From positions 186,001 through 250,000 of the forward strand of contig NZ_JAGJBY010000002.1 in assembly GCF_020010905.1 (NCBI RefSeq): 64,000 nt of DNA. The letters are read 5' to 3'. Positions 7,549-15,814 of the stretch are shown piece after piece (the stretch's first letter is position 1; every line of letters starts with the position of its first letter). Source of the stretch: Streptomyces acidiscabies. Its GTDB lineage: Bacteria; Actinomycetota; Actinomycetes; Streptomycetales; Streptomycetaceae. Both the position numbers and the translations under genes were made by a program. Below the pieces are notes generated by a model. The model was not told the origin of the DNA and did no database searches. It saw nothing but the letters and a program-made list of their open reading frames with translations.

Positions 7549-8153
7549 AACTCGTCGTCGTTTCCGCCGGGCTGAGCGTTCCCTCGTCCACCCGGCTGCT
7601 CGGGGAACGGCTCTCCGCCGCCGTCGAGCGGTCCGTACCCGGTATCGAGGTGGAATTCGTCGAGCTGCGGGAACTCGCCGTGGAGATCGCGCACGCATTC
7701 GTGAACGGTTTCCCGGGGACCGGGCTGCGGGCCGCGTTCGACTCCGTCGTCGGCGCCGATGCGCTGATCGCGGTCACCCCCGTCTTCTCGGGCTCGTACA
7801 GCGGCCTGTTCAAGTCCTTCTTCGACCTCCTCGACAAGGACTCCCTCGCCGGGAAGCCGGTCCTGGTCGCGGCGACCGGCGGCACGGCCCGCCACTCCCT
7901 CGTCCTCGACCACGCCCTGCGCCCCCTCTTCGCCTACCTGCGCGCTGTCGTCCTGCCGACCGGCGTCTACGCGGCCTCGGAGGACTGGGGCGCGGAGGGC
8001 CTGCCGGCCCGGATCGAGCGGGCGGCCGGGGAACTGGGCGCGCTGCTCCAGGGCTCCTCCGGGGTACGGCCGCCGCGGCCGAGGGACGAGTTCGCCATCG
8101 ACGTACCGTTCGCGGAGCGGCTGGCGGCGCTCGGCGGGGGCGGCCCGGAGTGA
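7545..8153 (+). CDS. NADPH-dependent FMN reductase (CE1759 family)
   Basis: This 202-aa flavodoxin-like reductase has the N-terminal strand/phosphate loop (LVVVSAGLSVPSSTRLLGERL), the ITPVFSGSYSGLFKSFFDLLD motif (here VTPVFSGSYSG) and the GKPVLVAATGG stretch of NADPH:FMN reductases. It is translationally coupled to the preceding monooxygenase (ATGA) and most likely supplies it with reduced FMN. A stem-loop terminator follows within three bases of the stop codon, closing a two-gene operon. Confidence 0.88.
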   Translation: MKLVVVSAGLSVPSSTRLLGERLSAAVERSVPGIEVEFVELRELAVEIAHAFVNGFPGTGLRAAFDSVVGADALIAVTPVFSGSYSGLFKSFFDLLDKDSLAGKPVLVAATGGTARHSLVLDHALRPLFAYLRAVVLPTGVYAASEDWGAEGLPARIERAAGELGALLQGSSGVRPPRPRDEFAIDVPFAERLAALGGGGPE

Positions 8154-8155
8154 CG

Positions 8156-8190
8156 GCGGTCCGTGTTCGTCGTTTCGTCGTACGGACCGC
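8156..8190 (+). terminator. Stem-loop terminator after the monooxygenase/reductase operon
   Basis: GCGGTCCGT (8156-8164) pairs with ACGGACCGC (8182-8190) across a T-rich 17-base loop, right after the stop codon. No U-run follows, which is common for Streptomyces terminators. Confidence 0.6.
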
Positions 8191-8308
8191 GCGCTTCCGG
8201 AATTTCCGGGGTTCGGTTGTCTTCGGGACGGTGAGAGGCAGGTAAAAAGGGTGATCGTCATGCCGGTCGTCGCGGTGGGATAGGCGTTCGGCTTGGCAGA
8301 CTGGGCGG

Positions 8309-9034
<726 letters not shown>

Positions 9035-10447
9035 GTGGACCGGCTGCGCCGGCTGCTCGCGCACCGGCGTCCGGGGCTCGCCGCGCTCGGTACGACGTTC
9101 GCCGTGTCGTTCGCGGCGGTCACCGCGGTCGTGACGATGCTGGTCGGCATCCTGTCGTACAACGCCGCGGCGCGGCTCGTGCGGGTCGATCAGCAGACCG
9201 TGTTCAGCGAGGTCGTCCAGGATCTGCGTGACGAGGTCCGGCAGCAGAAGATGACGCCGGAGGACTTCTCGTCGTCGGCGCCCGGGCACGATCTCGTGCG
9301 GCCCGCCCGGACGAACGTGCAGGTGCTCGGGTCCGGTGGGCAGGTCGTCGATCCCGGGCAGCCGAAGTTGCCCGTCACCGATGCGGACCGGGAGATCGCG
9401 GTGGCCAAGGTCGCCGGAACTCTCGTCGAGCACAAGGACGTTGACGTCGGCAGTGACGTCTATCGCGTCGCCACCGTCTCCCTCGGGCGGGGCTGGGGTG
9501 CCGTTCAGGTCGCCCAGGAGTTCAGCGGTACCGAGGACTTGTTGCGCAACCTTCAGCAACGCACCTTTCTGCTCATGGGAGTTGTCGTCACCGCCGCCGG
9601 GCTGTTCGGCTGGTGGCTGGCTCGCCGGATCACCCGGAGGCTTGTCGTTCTCACCATGGCTGCGGAGGACGTCGCCCGAACTCGCCGTCTGGGTATCCAA
9701 GTTCCCGTCACCGGGTACGACGAGGTCGGGCGGCTCGGGCGTGCCTTCGACCGGATGCTCGGGCGGCTTGCGCAGTCCGAGGAGGATCAGCGGCGGCTCG
9801 TCCAGGACGCGGGGCATGAGTTGCGTACGCCGTTGACCTCGCTGCGTACGAATATCTCGCTGCTGCGGCGGATAGACGAACTCCCGCTCTCCACAAGGGA
9901 GGAGCTGGTTGCCGACCTTGGGCAGGAGGCGCGTGAGCTGACCGATCTCGTCAACGAGCTCGTCGATCTTGCGGCGGGGCAGTCCGATGCCGAGCCGCCT
10001 CAGCGGGTTGACCTTGCGGACATCGCGGAGGAGGTTGCCGGGGTTGTGCGGCGGCGTAGTGGGCGCGAGATCGTCGTACGTGTCAGTGGTGATACGAGCA
10101 CCGATGGGCGGCCGGGGTCGCTTCAGCGGGCTGTGTCCAATCTGGTTGAGAACGCGACCAAGTTCGACCGGGACGGGAAGGGGCCGATCGAGATCAGCGT
10201 GACCGGGCCTGCGCGGCCCGGGACCGTGCGGGTGGAGGTGCTGGATCGGGGGCCCGGGATCGCGGAGGACGATCTGATGCGGGTGTTCGACCGGTTCTAT
10301 CGGGCGGCTGATGCGCGGTCGTTGCCCGGGTCGGGGTTGGGGTTGTCGATCGTGCGGGAGGTGGCGTTGTCGCATGGGGGGACGCCGTATGCGCATCGGC
10401 GGGCGGGGGGTGGGTCGGTGATCGGGTTCACGGTCGGGGGTGGGTGA
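9035..10447 (+). CDS. Membrane sensor histidine kinase
   Basis: This 470-aa kinase has two transmembrane helices (about 17-42 and 178-197) bracketing a 130-residue extracellular sensor, then a HAMP segment (198-250), a HisKA domain with phospho-acceptor H261 (DAGHELRTPLTS) and a HATPase with N box (SNLVENATKF), G1 (DRGPGIAEDD) and G2 (GSGLGLSIVREV). It starts at GTG 9035 after an AGGGAGGA site, immediately downstream of the response regulator. The architecture matches MprB-like sensors. Its 3' end overlaps the convergent hydrolase gene by 20 bp. Confidence 0.92.
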   Translation: MDRLRRLLAHRRPGLAALGTTFAVSFAAVTAVVTMLVGILSYNAAARLVRVDQQTVFSEVVQDLRDEVRQQKMTPEDFSSSAPGHDLVRPARTNVQVLGSGGQVVDPGQPKLPVTDADREIAVAKVAGTLVEHKDVDVGSDVYRVATVSLGRGWGAVQVAQEFSGTEDLLRNLQQRTFLLMGVVVTAAGLFGWWLARRITRRLVVLTMAAEDVARTRRLGIQVPVTGYDEVGRLGRAFDRMLGRLAQSEEDQRRLVQDAGHELRTPLTSLRTNISLLRRIDELPLSTREELVADLGQEARELTDLVNELVDLAAGQSDAEPPQRVDLADIAEEVAGVVRRRSGREIVVRVSGDTSTDGRPGSLQRAVSNLVENATKFDRDGKGPIEISVTGPARPGTVRVEVLDRGPGIAEDDLMRVFDRFYRAADARSLPGSGLGLSIVREVALSHGGTPYAHRRAGGGSVIGFTVGGG

Positions 10448-11750
10448 GGCGGTGTAGGGCGGCGAGTACGGGGGGTGCGAGCGTGTTCGGGTGGGTGGTG
10501 TCGTGCAGTAGGTGGTCCACTCCCGGTAGTGGTACGCGGCCCGGGCCGGTGGTCTGCGCTTGACGTAGGGCTGTGGTCAGGGCGTTTGTTGTGGTGCAGG
10601 GGATCTGGGCGTCGTTCGTGCCGCATGTCAGGAGCACTCTGGTTTCTGGGCGGAGTGCGGCTGCGGTGTCCGGTGGGTTGATGGCGTCGTCGGTCTGGAT
10701 GAATCGGGCGCTTGGGCCCTGGAATGCCTCGAAGAGTCGGGCTATCGCGGGGGGTAGGTCGGTGGTGTCTACCGGTTGGTGTGTGCGTAGGGCTGTGATG
10801 GCGGTGTCGATGGCCGCGTCGATGGTGCGTTGCTGTTCCGGGGTGAAGTGGCCCTGGCGGGTTGCTTCGGCTACCTGGGACTTGAGTTGGAGTGCGATCA
10901 GGTCCAGTAGGCGGAGTGCCTGTGGTTGTAGGAGTGCGAGGCCCTCCGGGCGGGGGTGGACGGTGCTGCCCAGTAGGAGTGCTGTTAGCGCGCCCTCGCT
11001 GTGGCCGACGATCAGTAGCGTGTGCGGGTTGGTTTCCGGTTGGTCGCGCAATGTCTCGTAGGCGGTCTGTGCCTGGCGGATGAAGGCCGGGTAGTCGAGG
11101 GTTTCCGGGTGGGTCTGGTAGGTGCCGAGGCCGGTGCGGCCGGTGCCGTACTTGTCGAACCGGAGGGTGGCGATTTTGTCCCTGGCGAGGGCGTCGGCCA
11201 GTTGGGACAGGGTGTTCGGCGTGGATGCGGGGGGCTGGTTGCCGTTGCGGTCGGTGGGGCCGCTGCCGGGTAGGAGGAGGGCTGCGCGTAGGCGTTGGCC
11301 GGTGTGGTGTTCGGGGATGTGGAGGGTGCCGTATGTGGTGGTGCCGTCGGTTGTGAAGGTGATTTCGCGGGTGGTGGCGGGTACGAGGGTGGGGGTGGCG
11401 GTGGTGGGGTTGGTGCGGGTGCGTTGTGGCTGGTCGCGCAGTTCCCCGCGCCCCTTAGGTTGGAGGGGGTGACTGTGGGTTGTCGGGTGCGGGTCGGTGA
11501 GGGCTGAGGGGGTGGGTCCGGTGGGGCTGGTGCGGGTTTGTTGTGGCTGGTCGCGCTCACGCGGCGGTAGCCGCATGTCAGATACAGTCCCGCGCCCCTT
11601 AGGTTGGTGGGGGTGGATGTGGGTTCGTTGGGTGCGGGTCGCCGTGGGCGGGGTCGCGGTGGCCGAGATCGTCGTGGCCGGGGTCGCGGTGGCCGGGGTG
11701 GCCGTGGCGGCGGTCAAGGCCAGCACCGTTGCCGTTAAGAGGTGGAACAT
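10428..11750 (-). CDS. Exported alpha/beta hydrolase with a repeat-derived linker
   Basis: The start at 11750 has an ideal ribosome binding site (AGGAGG, 7 nt away). Residues 1-20 look like a Sec signal peptide (FHLLTATVLALTAATATPA). The hydrolase domain (about 125-440) has an oxyanion region LLLPGSGPTDRNGN, the nucleophile elbow GHSEG with S251, an acid in CGTNDAQIPC and a His in GVDHLLHD, as in the BAAT/dienelactone-hydrolase-like peptidases (YP_ prolyl-type). Residues 46-70 and 94-109 (HPHQPKGRG..., HPLQPKGRGELRDQPQ) are translated copies of the dispersed repeat described separately, so the linker between signal and enzyme was built from repeat DNA without breaking the frame. The substrate is unknown. 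It is probably cotranscribed with the small gene 14 bp upstream. Confidence 0.8.
   Translation of the reverse strand: MFHLLTATVLALTAATATPATATPATTISATATPPTATRTQRTHIHPHQPKGRGTVSDMRLPPRERDQPQQTRTSPTGPTPSALTDPHPTTHSHPLQPKGRGELRDQPQRTRTNPTTATPTLVPATTREITFTTDGTTTYGTLHIPEHHTGQRLRAALLLPGSGPTDRNGNQPPASTPNTLSQLADALARDKIATLRFDKYGTGRTGLGTYQTHPETLDYPAFIRQAQTAYETLRDQPETNPHTLLIVGHSEGALTALLLGSTVHPRPEGLALLQPQALRLLDLIALQLKSQVAEATRQGHFTPEQQRTIDAAIDTAITALRTHQPVDTTDLPPAIARLFEAFQGPSARFIQTDDAINPPDTAAALRPETRVLLTCGTNDAQIPCTTTNALTTALRQAQTTGPGRVPLPGVDHLLHDTTHPNTLAPPVLAALHRLTHPRP
11423..11496 (+). repeat. Dispersed Streptomyces repeat, copy B (inside the hydrolase gene)
   Basis: This is the same core as copy A (GTTGTGGCTGGTCGCGCAG, TTCCCCGCGCCCC, TTAGGTTGGAGGGGGTG) plus the GTCGGGTGCGGGTCGGTG tail. 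It is read in the opposite orientation by the hydrolase gene as HPLQPKGRGELRDQPQ. Confidence 0.85.
11538..11640 (+). repeat. Dispersed Streptomyces repeat, copy C, interrupted by a 29-bp insert
   Basis: The core GTTGTGGCTGGTCGCG is followed by 29 extra bases (11557-11585) and then CAGTCCCGCGCCCC and the normal right part. The insert contains the hairpin GCGGC-GGTA-GCCGC. Despite this and a 2-base loss beside it, the reading frame of the hydrolase gene is kept (net gain 27 bases). Confidence 0.8.
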
Positions 11751-11764
11751 CGGGCCGCCTCCTC

Positions 11765-12115
11765 TCAGGCGAGAGCCTTTTCGATCAGGGTGACCGTTGC
11801 GCGAGGGTCGGCTACCTGGAGGATCAGGCGCCTGTAGCGCTCGTCGGCTAGTTCGATCACTATCGCCTTTGCGGGGTCCTTGACGTCCCAGAAGTTTTTT
11901 TCGCCGTCCTGGTGGAAGGTGCCTGCTGTGATGACGCCGGGGACGTGGGAGCCCGGTGCGCGGATTCCCTTGGGGTCCGTGGTGATGCCGGGGTCGGCTG
12001 TTGCGCCTCGGACGTTGGTCAGGGGGATCGTCAGGCTGCCCTTGAAGGCCCAGAGTTTGTCCAGGCCCTCGATCACCACGACCAGGTTGTCGCCGTCGAT
12101 GCGTATCAGTGCCAT
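11765..12115 (-). CDS. Small conserved protein with a PH-like fold, function unknown
   Basis: This 116-aa protein starts at ATG 12113-12115. It has no signal peptide or membrane helix. The sequence alternates short beta-strands (LVVVIEGLDKLWAF, SLTIPLTNVRGATADP, IRAPGSHVPGVITAGTF, AIVIELADERYRRLILQVADPRATVTLIEKAL) and ends in a helix, the pattern of bacterial PH-like domains. I recall similar short proteins (RAPGTGIPGVI-type motif) across Streptomyces and Mycobacterium, but no function is known to me. It lies 14 bp upstream of the hydrolase gene in the same direction. Before the MITE inserted it was only about 16 bp from the end of the TetR gene, so all three may once have been one unit. Confidence 0.7.
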   Translation of the reverse strand: MALIRIDGDNLVVVIEGLDKLWAFKGSLTIPLTNVRGATADPGITTDPKGIRAPGSHVPGVITAGTFHQDGEKNFWDVKDPAKAIVIELADERYRRLILQVADPRATVTLIEKALA

Positions 12116-12146
12116 GCCGGGTTCTCTTTTCAGGTGAGAGGGCCTA

Positions 12147-12309
12147 GGGCGCTTCTGATGGATCTCCGCGGCGTCGCGACGCCCGGCACGCACTCTCGCC
12201 GCACCGCGCGAAAGCCCCCGTAGCTCCGCTACGAAGACTTCCACGCGGCACACCGAGAGCACGCACCGAACGCCGCTCCTTCTCCCACGGATATCCATCA
12301 GAAGCGCCC
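12147..12309. mobile_element. MITE-like element, 163 bp, with 22-bp terminal inverted repeats
   Basis: Both ends read inward as GGGCGCTTCTGATGGAT-N-TCCG, matching 21 of 22 bases, and are flanked by a TA duplication (12145-12146, 12310-12311) in a CTAG context. The centre is another palindrome (CGTAGC-TCC-GCTACG, 12219-12233), and the arms pair loosely throughout, so the whole element can fold as one long hairpin. It encodes nothing. It resembles a short repeat I recall from many Streptomyces genomes, probably mobilised in trans by an IS5-type transposase. Confidence 0.8.
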
Positions 12310-12795
12310 TAGGTGCTGGGTCAGTGCGGTGGCGACGCCGGTGGGGGTGCCGCGTAGGAGGATGCCCAGTGCGGCGGCGGTGAGGGCTGCGGCCAGGTCG
12401 GTGGGGACGTCGAGCGCGTCGGCGATTGTTCGGTCGACTGTGGCCAGCGCGGTTGTTACCTCGGACGCGACCTCCTCGTCCACCGGGGCGCGTTCTACCG
12501 CTGCCAGGAGCAGCAGGCCGAGGTCTGCCGACGTGATGAGTCGCAGTACGGTCGCGGCGTCCGGTGCGTCGGCCAGGGCGTCGAGCAGCGGGCGGACGTC
12601 GTCGGTCAGGTGGCGGCGCAGGGCGATCAGGTAGAGGCCCCGTTTGCTGCCGAACGTCTTGTACAGGCTGTTGCGGTGTACGCCTAGGTGGCTGACCAGG
12701 TCGTCTACGGACACGCCGTCGTACGCGCGCCCGCCGAACAGGTTCACGGCGGCGCGTACCGCTTCGTCCTCGTCGAATGCTCTTGGCCTGCCCAT
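12298..12795 (-). CDS. TetR-family regulator, C-terminus rewritten by a MITE
   Basis: This 165-aa repressor has an N-terminal helix-turn-helix (AVNLFGGRAYDGVSVDDLVSHLGVHRNSLYKTFGSKRGLY). The ligand domain is short, as TetR proteins are usually about 190-200 aa. The last three residues and stop (GRF, TGA) come from the MITE. Removing it restores GPLT and a TGA, so the original protein was just one residue longer and the short C-terminus is not caused by the insertion. It diverges from the M20 peptidase gene, with paired GGAACGATCG boxes between them. It probably represses itself and that peptidase. Confidence 0.85.
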   Translation of the reverse strand: MGRPRAFDEDEAVRAAVNLFGGRAYDGVSVDDLVSHLGVHRNSLYKTFGSKRGLYLIALRRHLTDDVRPLLDALADAPDAATVLRLITSADLGLLLLAAVERAPVDEEVASEVTTALATVDRTIADALDVPTDLAAALTAAALGILLRGTPTGVATALTQHLGRF

Positions 12796-12817
12796 GCCCC
12801 CTACGGTAGACAGTTGA

Positions 12818-12845
12818 GGAACGATCGGTCAAGAACGATCGTTCC
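12818..12845. promoter_or_regulatory. TetR operator between the regulator and the M20 peptidase
   Basis: GGAACGATCG (12818-12827) and CGATCGTTCC (12836-12845) form an inverted repeat with 8 bases between. The right half is itself part of a shorter palindrome (GAACGATCGTTC). Position between divergent genes and symmetry fit autoregulation by the adjacent TetR protein. Confidence 0.7.
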
Positions 12846-12872
12846 TTAATTGGTCTCGTACTTGGGAGGGAT

Positions 12873-14147
12873 GTGCGCGTGTACACCGAGGCGGAGGCCG
12901 CTGTGCTGGCGGCGGTCGATGAAGCGGCGTTGGGGCGGACCTTGATGGAGCTGGTCGCCGTGCCGAGTGTGACGGGGAGTGCGGCCGAGTCGGAGATCCA
13001 GCGGGTGCTGGCGCGGAAGCTGGAGCGGCTGGGGGCTTCCGACGTCGATCTGTGGGCCATGGATCTGGGGGAGTTGTACGCCGATCCGGGGTTTCCCGGG
13101 CTTGAGGTGGAGCGGGACGAGGCGTGGGGGTTGGTGGGGTACTTCGGGGGGCCGGGGGAGGGGGCCGGGCTGATACTTCAGGGCCACGTCGATGTCGTAC
13201 CTGCGGGGGATCCCGGTGCCTGGGACGGGGACCCCTTCGTGCCTCGGGTGCGCGGGGATCTCGTGTACGGGCGCGGGGCCTGTGACATGAAGGCCGGGAT
13301 CGCCGCGCAGCTCGCCGTGCTCGGGGCCCTGCGGGAGTCCGGGGTGCGGCTTCGGGGGCGGCTCGGGGTGCACTTCGTCGTGGGGGAGGAGGACGGGGGG
13401 ATCGGGGCGTTCGGGACGTTGAAGCGGGGGCATACCGGGGGTGCCTGCGTCATCTCCGAGCCGACCGGGGGGACCATCGTCACCGCCAACGCCGGGGCGT
13501 TGACCTTTCGGCTCGCCGTCAACGGGCTTGCGGCGCACGCGAGTTCGCGGGAGCGGGGGGTGAGTGCGCTCGATGCGTTTCTGCCGGTTCACCGGGCGTT
13601 GGGGGAGCTTGAGGCCGAGCGCAATCGGGACGTCGATCCGCTGCTCGCCGAGTATCCGATTCCTTACGCGCTCTCCGTCGGGACCGTCCGTGCCGGTGAC
13701 TGGGCCAGCAGCGTGCCCGATCTCCTGGTCGCCGAGGGGCGGTTGGGGGTGCGGCTCGGGGAGGAACCCGCGCTGGCGCGTGCCGCGTTCGAGGCGCGGG
13801 TCGCTGAAGTCTGCGCTCAAGATGCGTGGTTGAGGGACCATCCTGTGGAAGTCACCTGGCCCGGAGGGCAGTTCGCGAGCGGGCGGCTTCCCGCCGGGCA
13901 CCGGCTCCTGGATCTCGTCCAGCGCGCCCACGCCGATGCGAACGGGGGTGCCGTACCGCGCGAGCGCGGGGCGACGTACGGCAGCGATCTCCGCCATTAC
14001 GCCGGGGCCGGGATTCCCACGCTTCAGTTCGGTCCTGGGGACATCGGCGTCGCGCACAGTGCGCGGGAGGCCGTGTCGGTGAGGGAGACGGTGGGGGTGG
14101 CCAGGGCGCTGGCGCTGGCGGTGGTGCGGGAGTTGGGGACGGTGTGA
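12873..14147 (+). CDS. ArgE/DapE-type M20 metallopeptidase
   Basis: This 424-aa di-zinc hydrolase has metal-site motifs GHVDVVPAGD (H105, D107), GRGACDMKAG (bridging D138), GEEDGG (catalytic E172, ligand E173), SEPTGG (E196) and a C-terminal His in GVAHSARE. A lid/dimerisation domain with GLAAHASSRERGVSA occupies about 205-320. Family members deacylate N-acyl amino acids or succinyl-diaminopimelate; this one is nearest to the general acetylornithine deacetylase-like group, and its substrate is unknown. It starts at GTG 12873 after GGGAGG. It is divergent from, and probably repressed by, the TetR protein. Confidence 0.88.
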   Translation: MRVYTEAEAAVLAAVDEAALGRTLMELVAVPSVTGSAAESEIQRVLARKLERLGASDVDLWAMDLGELYADPGFPGLEVERDEAWGLVGYFGGPGEGAGLILQGHVDVVPAGDPGAWDGDPFVPRVRGDLVYGRGACDMKAGIAAQLAVLGALRESGVRLRGRLGVHFVVGEEDGGIGAFGTLKRGHTGGACVISEPTGGTIVTANAGALTFRLAVNGLAAHASSRERGVSALDAFLPVHRALGELEAERNRDVDPLLAEYPIPYALSVGTVRAGDWASSVPDLLVAEGRLGVRLGEEPALARAAFEARVAEVCAQDAWLRDHPVEVTWPGGQFASGRLPAGHRLLDLVQRAHADANGGAVPRERGATYGSDLRHYAGAGIPTLQFGPGDIGVAHSAREAVSVRETVGVARALALAVVRELGTV

Positions 14148-14165
14148 GGGGCGGCGCGCACTCCG

Positions 14166-14280
14166 ACTTACGGCGCCCAGTCCCACGTACCGCGCGCGCT
14201 CCGACGTACCGCGCGCTCCGGCGACGTACCCCGCGCGCATCCCGACGTACCCCGCCCAGTGCTACGTACCCCGCGCACCC
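14166..14280 (+). repeat. About 20-bp tandem repeat between convergent genes
   Basis: ACGTACC-type units recur at 14185, 14204, 14224, 14245 and 14264 with CGCGCGC-like spacers. The array fills the space between the ends of the peptidase and deacetylase-like genes and is read as non-coding. Confidence 0.6.
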
Positions 14281-14332
14281 CCCGTACCGTACGCACCCCG
14301 TCGTACCCGTGTAATACCCCCGAGCCACCCGC

Positions 14333-15661
14333 CTAGAAAGCCGCCGTCGACCCCATGGTCTGGGTACTAGTACCCGTACCCCCCGCAGACGTCCCCGCCG
14401 TCGTCCCCTTGCTCTCCGTCATGAACGTCTTCCAGCCGCCCGCCGGGGCTTGGCCGACGTCCAGGGTGCGCAGCTTCTCCAGGACCTCCGGCTTCTGGAC
14501 GTCTATCCAGTCCGTGAACTGGCGGAAGGAGACCATGCGGACGTCGGCGCCCTTCTCCTTCTCCGCGGCGATGTGCTTGAACGCCTCCTCGACGGAGTCC
14601 ATGTAGATGCCGCCGTTCCAGTGTTCGAAGTGGTTGCCGATGAAGAAGGGGGCGCGGTTGGTGGTGTACGCGCGCTCGAAGCCCTGGATGTAGGCGCCGG
14701 CGGACTGCTTGCGCCAGCCCGGGTAGTTGTGGGCCGGGGCCTTCGTGGAGTTGAGGGACTGGTTGGCCATCATGTTGTAGTCCATGGACAGGACCTCGAA
14801 CTTGCGGCCGGGGAAAGGTATCGCCTGGAGCGGGAAGTCCCAGATGCCGTGTCGTTTCTTCGGCCAGACCTGGCGGCCACCCGGCGAGGACGCGTCGTAG
14901 CGCCAGCCCAGCTCACGGGCGGTCGGCAGCAGGTTGTCCTGGCCGAGGAGGCACGGCGTGCGCGCGCCGACGAGTTCCTTCTCGTAGTCGAACGGGAGCG
15001 ACGGCATGTCGGTCCACCCCGTGTTCGTCCGCCACTCCTTGACGAACGCCTTCGCCTGGTCGATCTCGCTGCGCCACTGCTTGGGCGTCCAGAACTTCAC
15101 CGAGCCGTGCGCCTCACCGCAGAAGTGCCCGTTGAAGTGCGTGCCTATCTCGTGCCCCTCCAGCCAGGCGCGGCGGACGTTCGTGAGGGTCGCCTTGACG
15201 TGGTCGTCCGAGAGGTAGCCGATGTCGGAGGCGCCGCGCCGGTTGTTCGGCGGCTCGTACAGCCGCTTCTTGCTCTCGGGGAGCAGATAGAGCCCGGAGA
15301 GGAAGAACGTCATGGACGCGCCGTGCTCCCTGGCGAGGTCCAGGAAGCGGGGGAAGAGGCCGTTGCCGACCTCGCCCGCGCCGTCCCACGAGAAGATCAC
15401 GAACTGCGGGGGCTCCTGGCCGGCCTCCAGCGGCACGGGCTTGGCCGGCTGGTGCGGCTGCTTGCCGGTGAACGACGTCGAGCCGTCCCCGATCGGCCGC
15501 GCCGGCGCGCTGGGACTGGCGCTGCCCTTGGGGGAGCCGCTCGCGGAGGGGCCGCCGTCCCCGGAGTCGGATCCGGAGGAGGTGCCGCAGCCGGTCAGTC
15601 CCGCCGCCGCGGCGGCGCCCGCACCGAGTCCGAGGGCTCCCCGTCGGGTGAGATTGCGCAT
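14333..15661 (-). CDS. Polysaccharide deacetylase-like lipoprotein with a Tat-type signal
   Basis: This 442-aa protein begins NLTRRGALGLGAGAAAAAGLTGC: twin arginines, a hydrophobic stretch and a lipobox (LTGC), so export by Tat and lipid anchoring are likely. A Ser/Pro/Gly linker (about 25-55) leads to a NodB-like barrel with VIFSWDGAGEVGNG (catalytic/metal Asp region) and HEIGTHFNGHF (HxxxH zinc motif). The C-terminal part is longer than in simple deacetylases, and the protein ends in a Thr/Ser/Gly tail. An alternative GTG start at 15700 would add 13 residues; the ATG at 15661 gives the better signal peptide. It probably trims wall or extracellular glycans; activity is inferred. Confidence 0.8.
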   Translation of the reverse strand: MRNLTRRGALGLGAGAAAAAGLTGCGTSSGSDSGDGGPSASGSPKGSASPSAPARPIGDGSTSFTGKQPHQPAKPVPLEAGQEPPQFVIFSWDGAGEVGNGLFPRFLDLAREHGASMTFFLSGLYLLPESKKRLYEPPNNRRGASDIGYLSDDHVKATLTNVRRAWLEGHEIGTHFNGHFCGEAHGSVKFWTPKQWRSEIDQAKAFVKEWRTNTGWTDMPSLPFDYEKELVGARTPCLLGQDNLLPTARELGWRYDASSPGGRQVWPKKRHGIWDFPLQAIPFPGRKFEVLSMDYNMMANQSLNSTKAPAHNYPGWRKQSAGAYIQGFERAYTTNRAPFFIGNHFEHWNGGIYMDSVEEAFKHIAAEKEKGADVRMVSFRQFTDWIDVQKPEVLEKLRTLDVGQAPAGGWKTFMTESKGTTAGTSAGGTGTSTQTMGSTAAF

Positions 15662-15814
15662 GGAGCTGTCCCGTTCGTCGCACTGTCTCTGGTGGGTCAC
15701 TCATTCAGAGGACGTATCGAACGACGAGGTTCCCGGAGAAGTTCCGGGTTTGGTAACAGGAGCAACCTTTTTCGGCCGTTACCGCAAGAGGTGACAGCCG
15801 TTACCGCAAGATCC

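Noticed and set aside
12116..12297. Possible small gene inside the MITE
   Set aside because: Open frames there are short, palindromic and without start signals.
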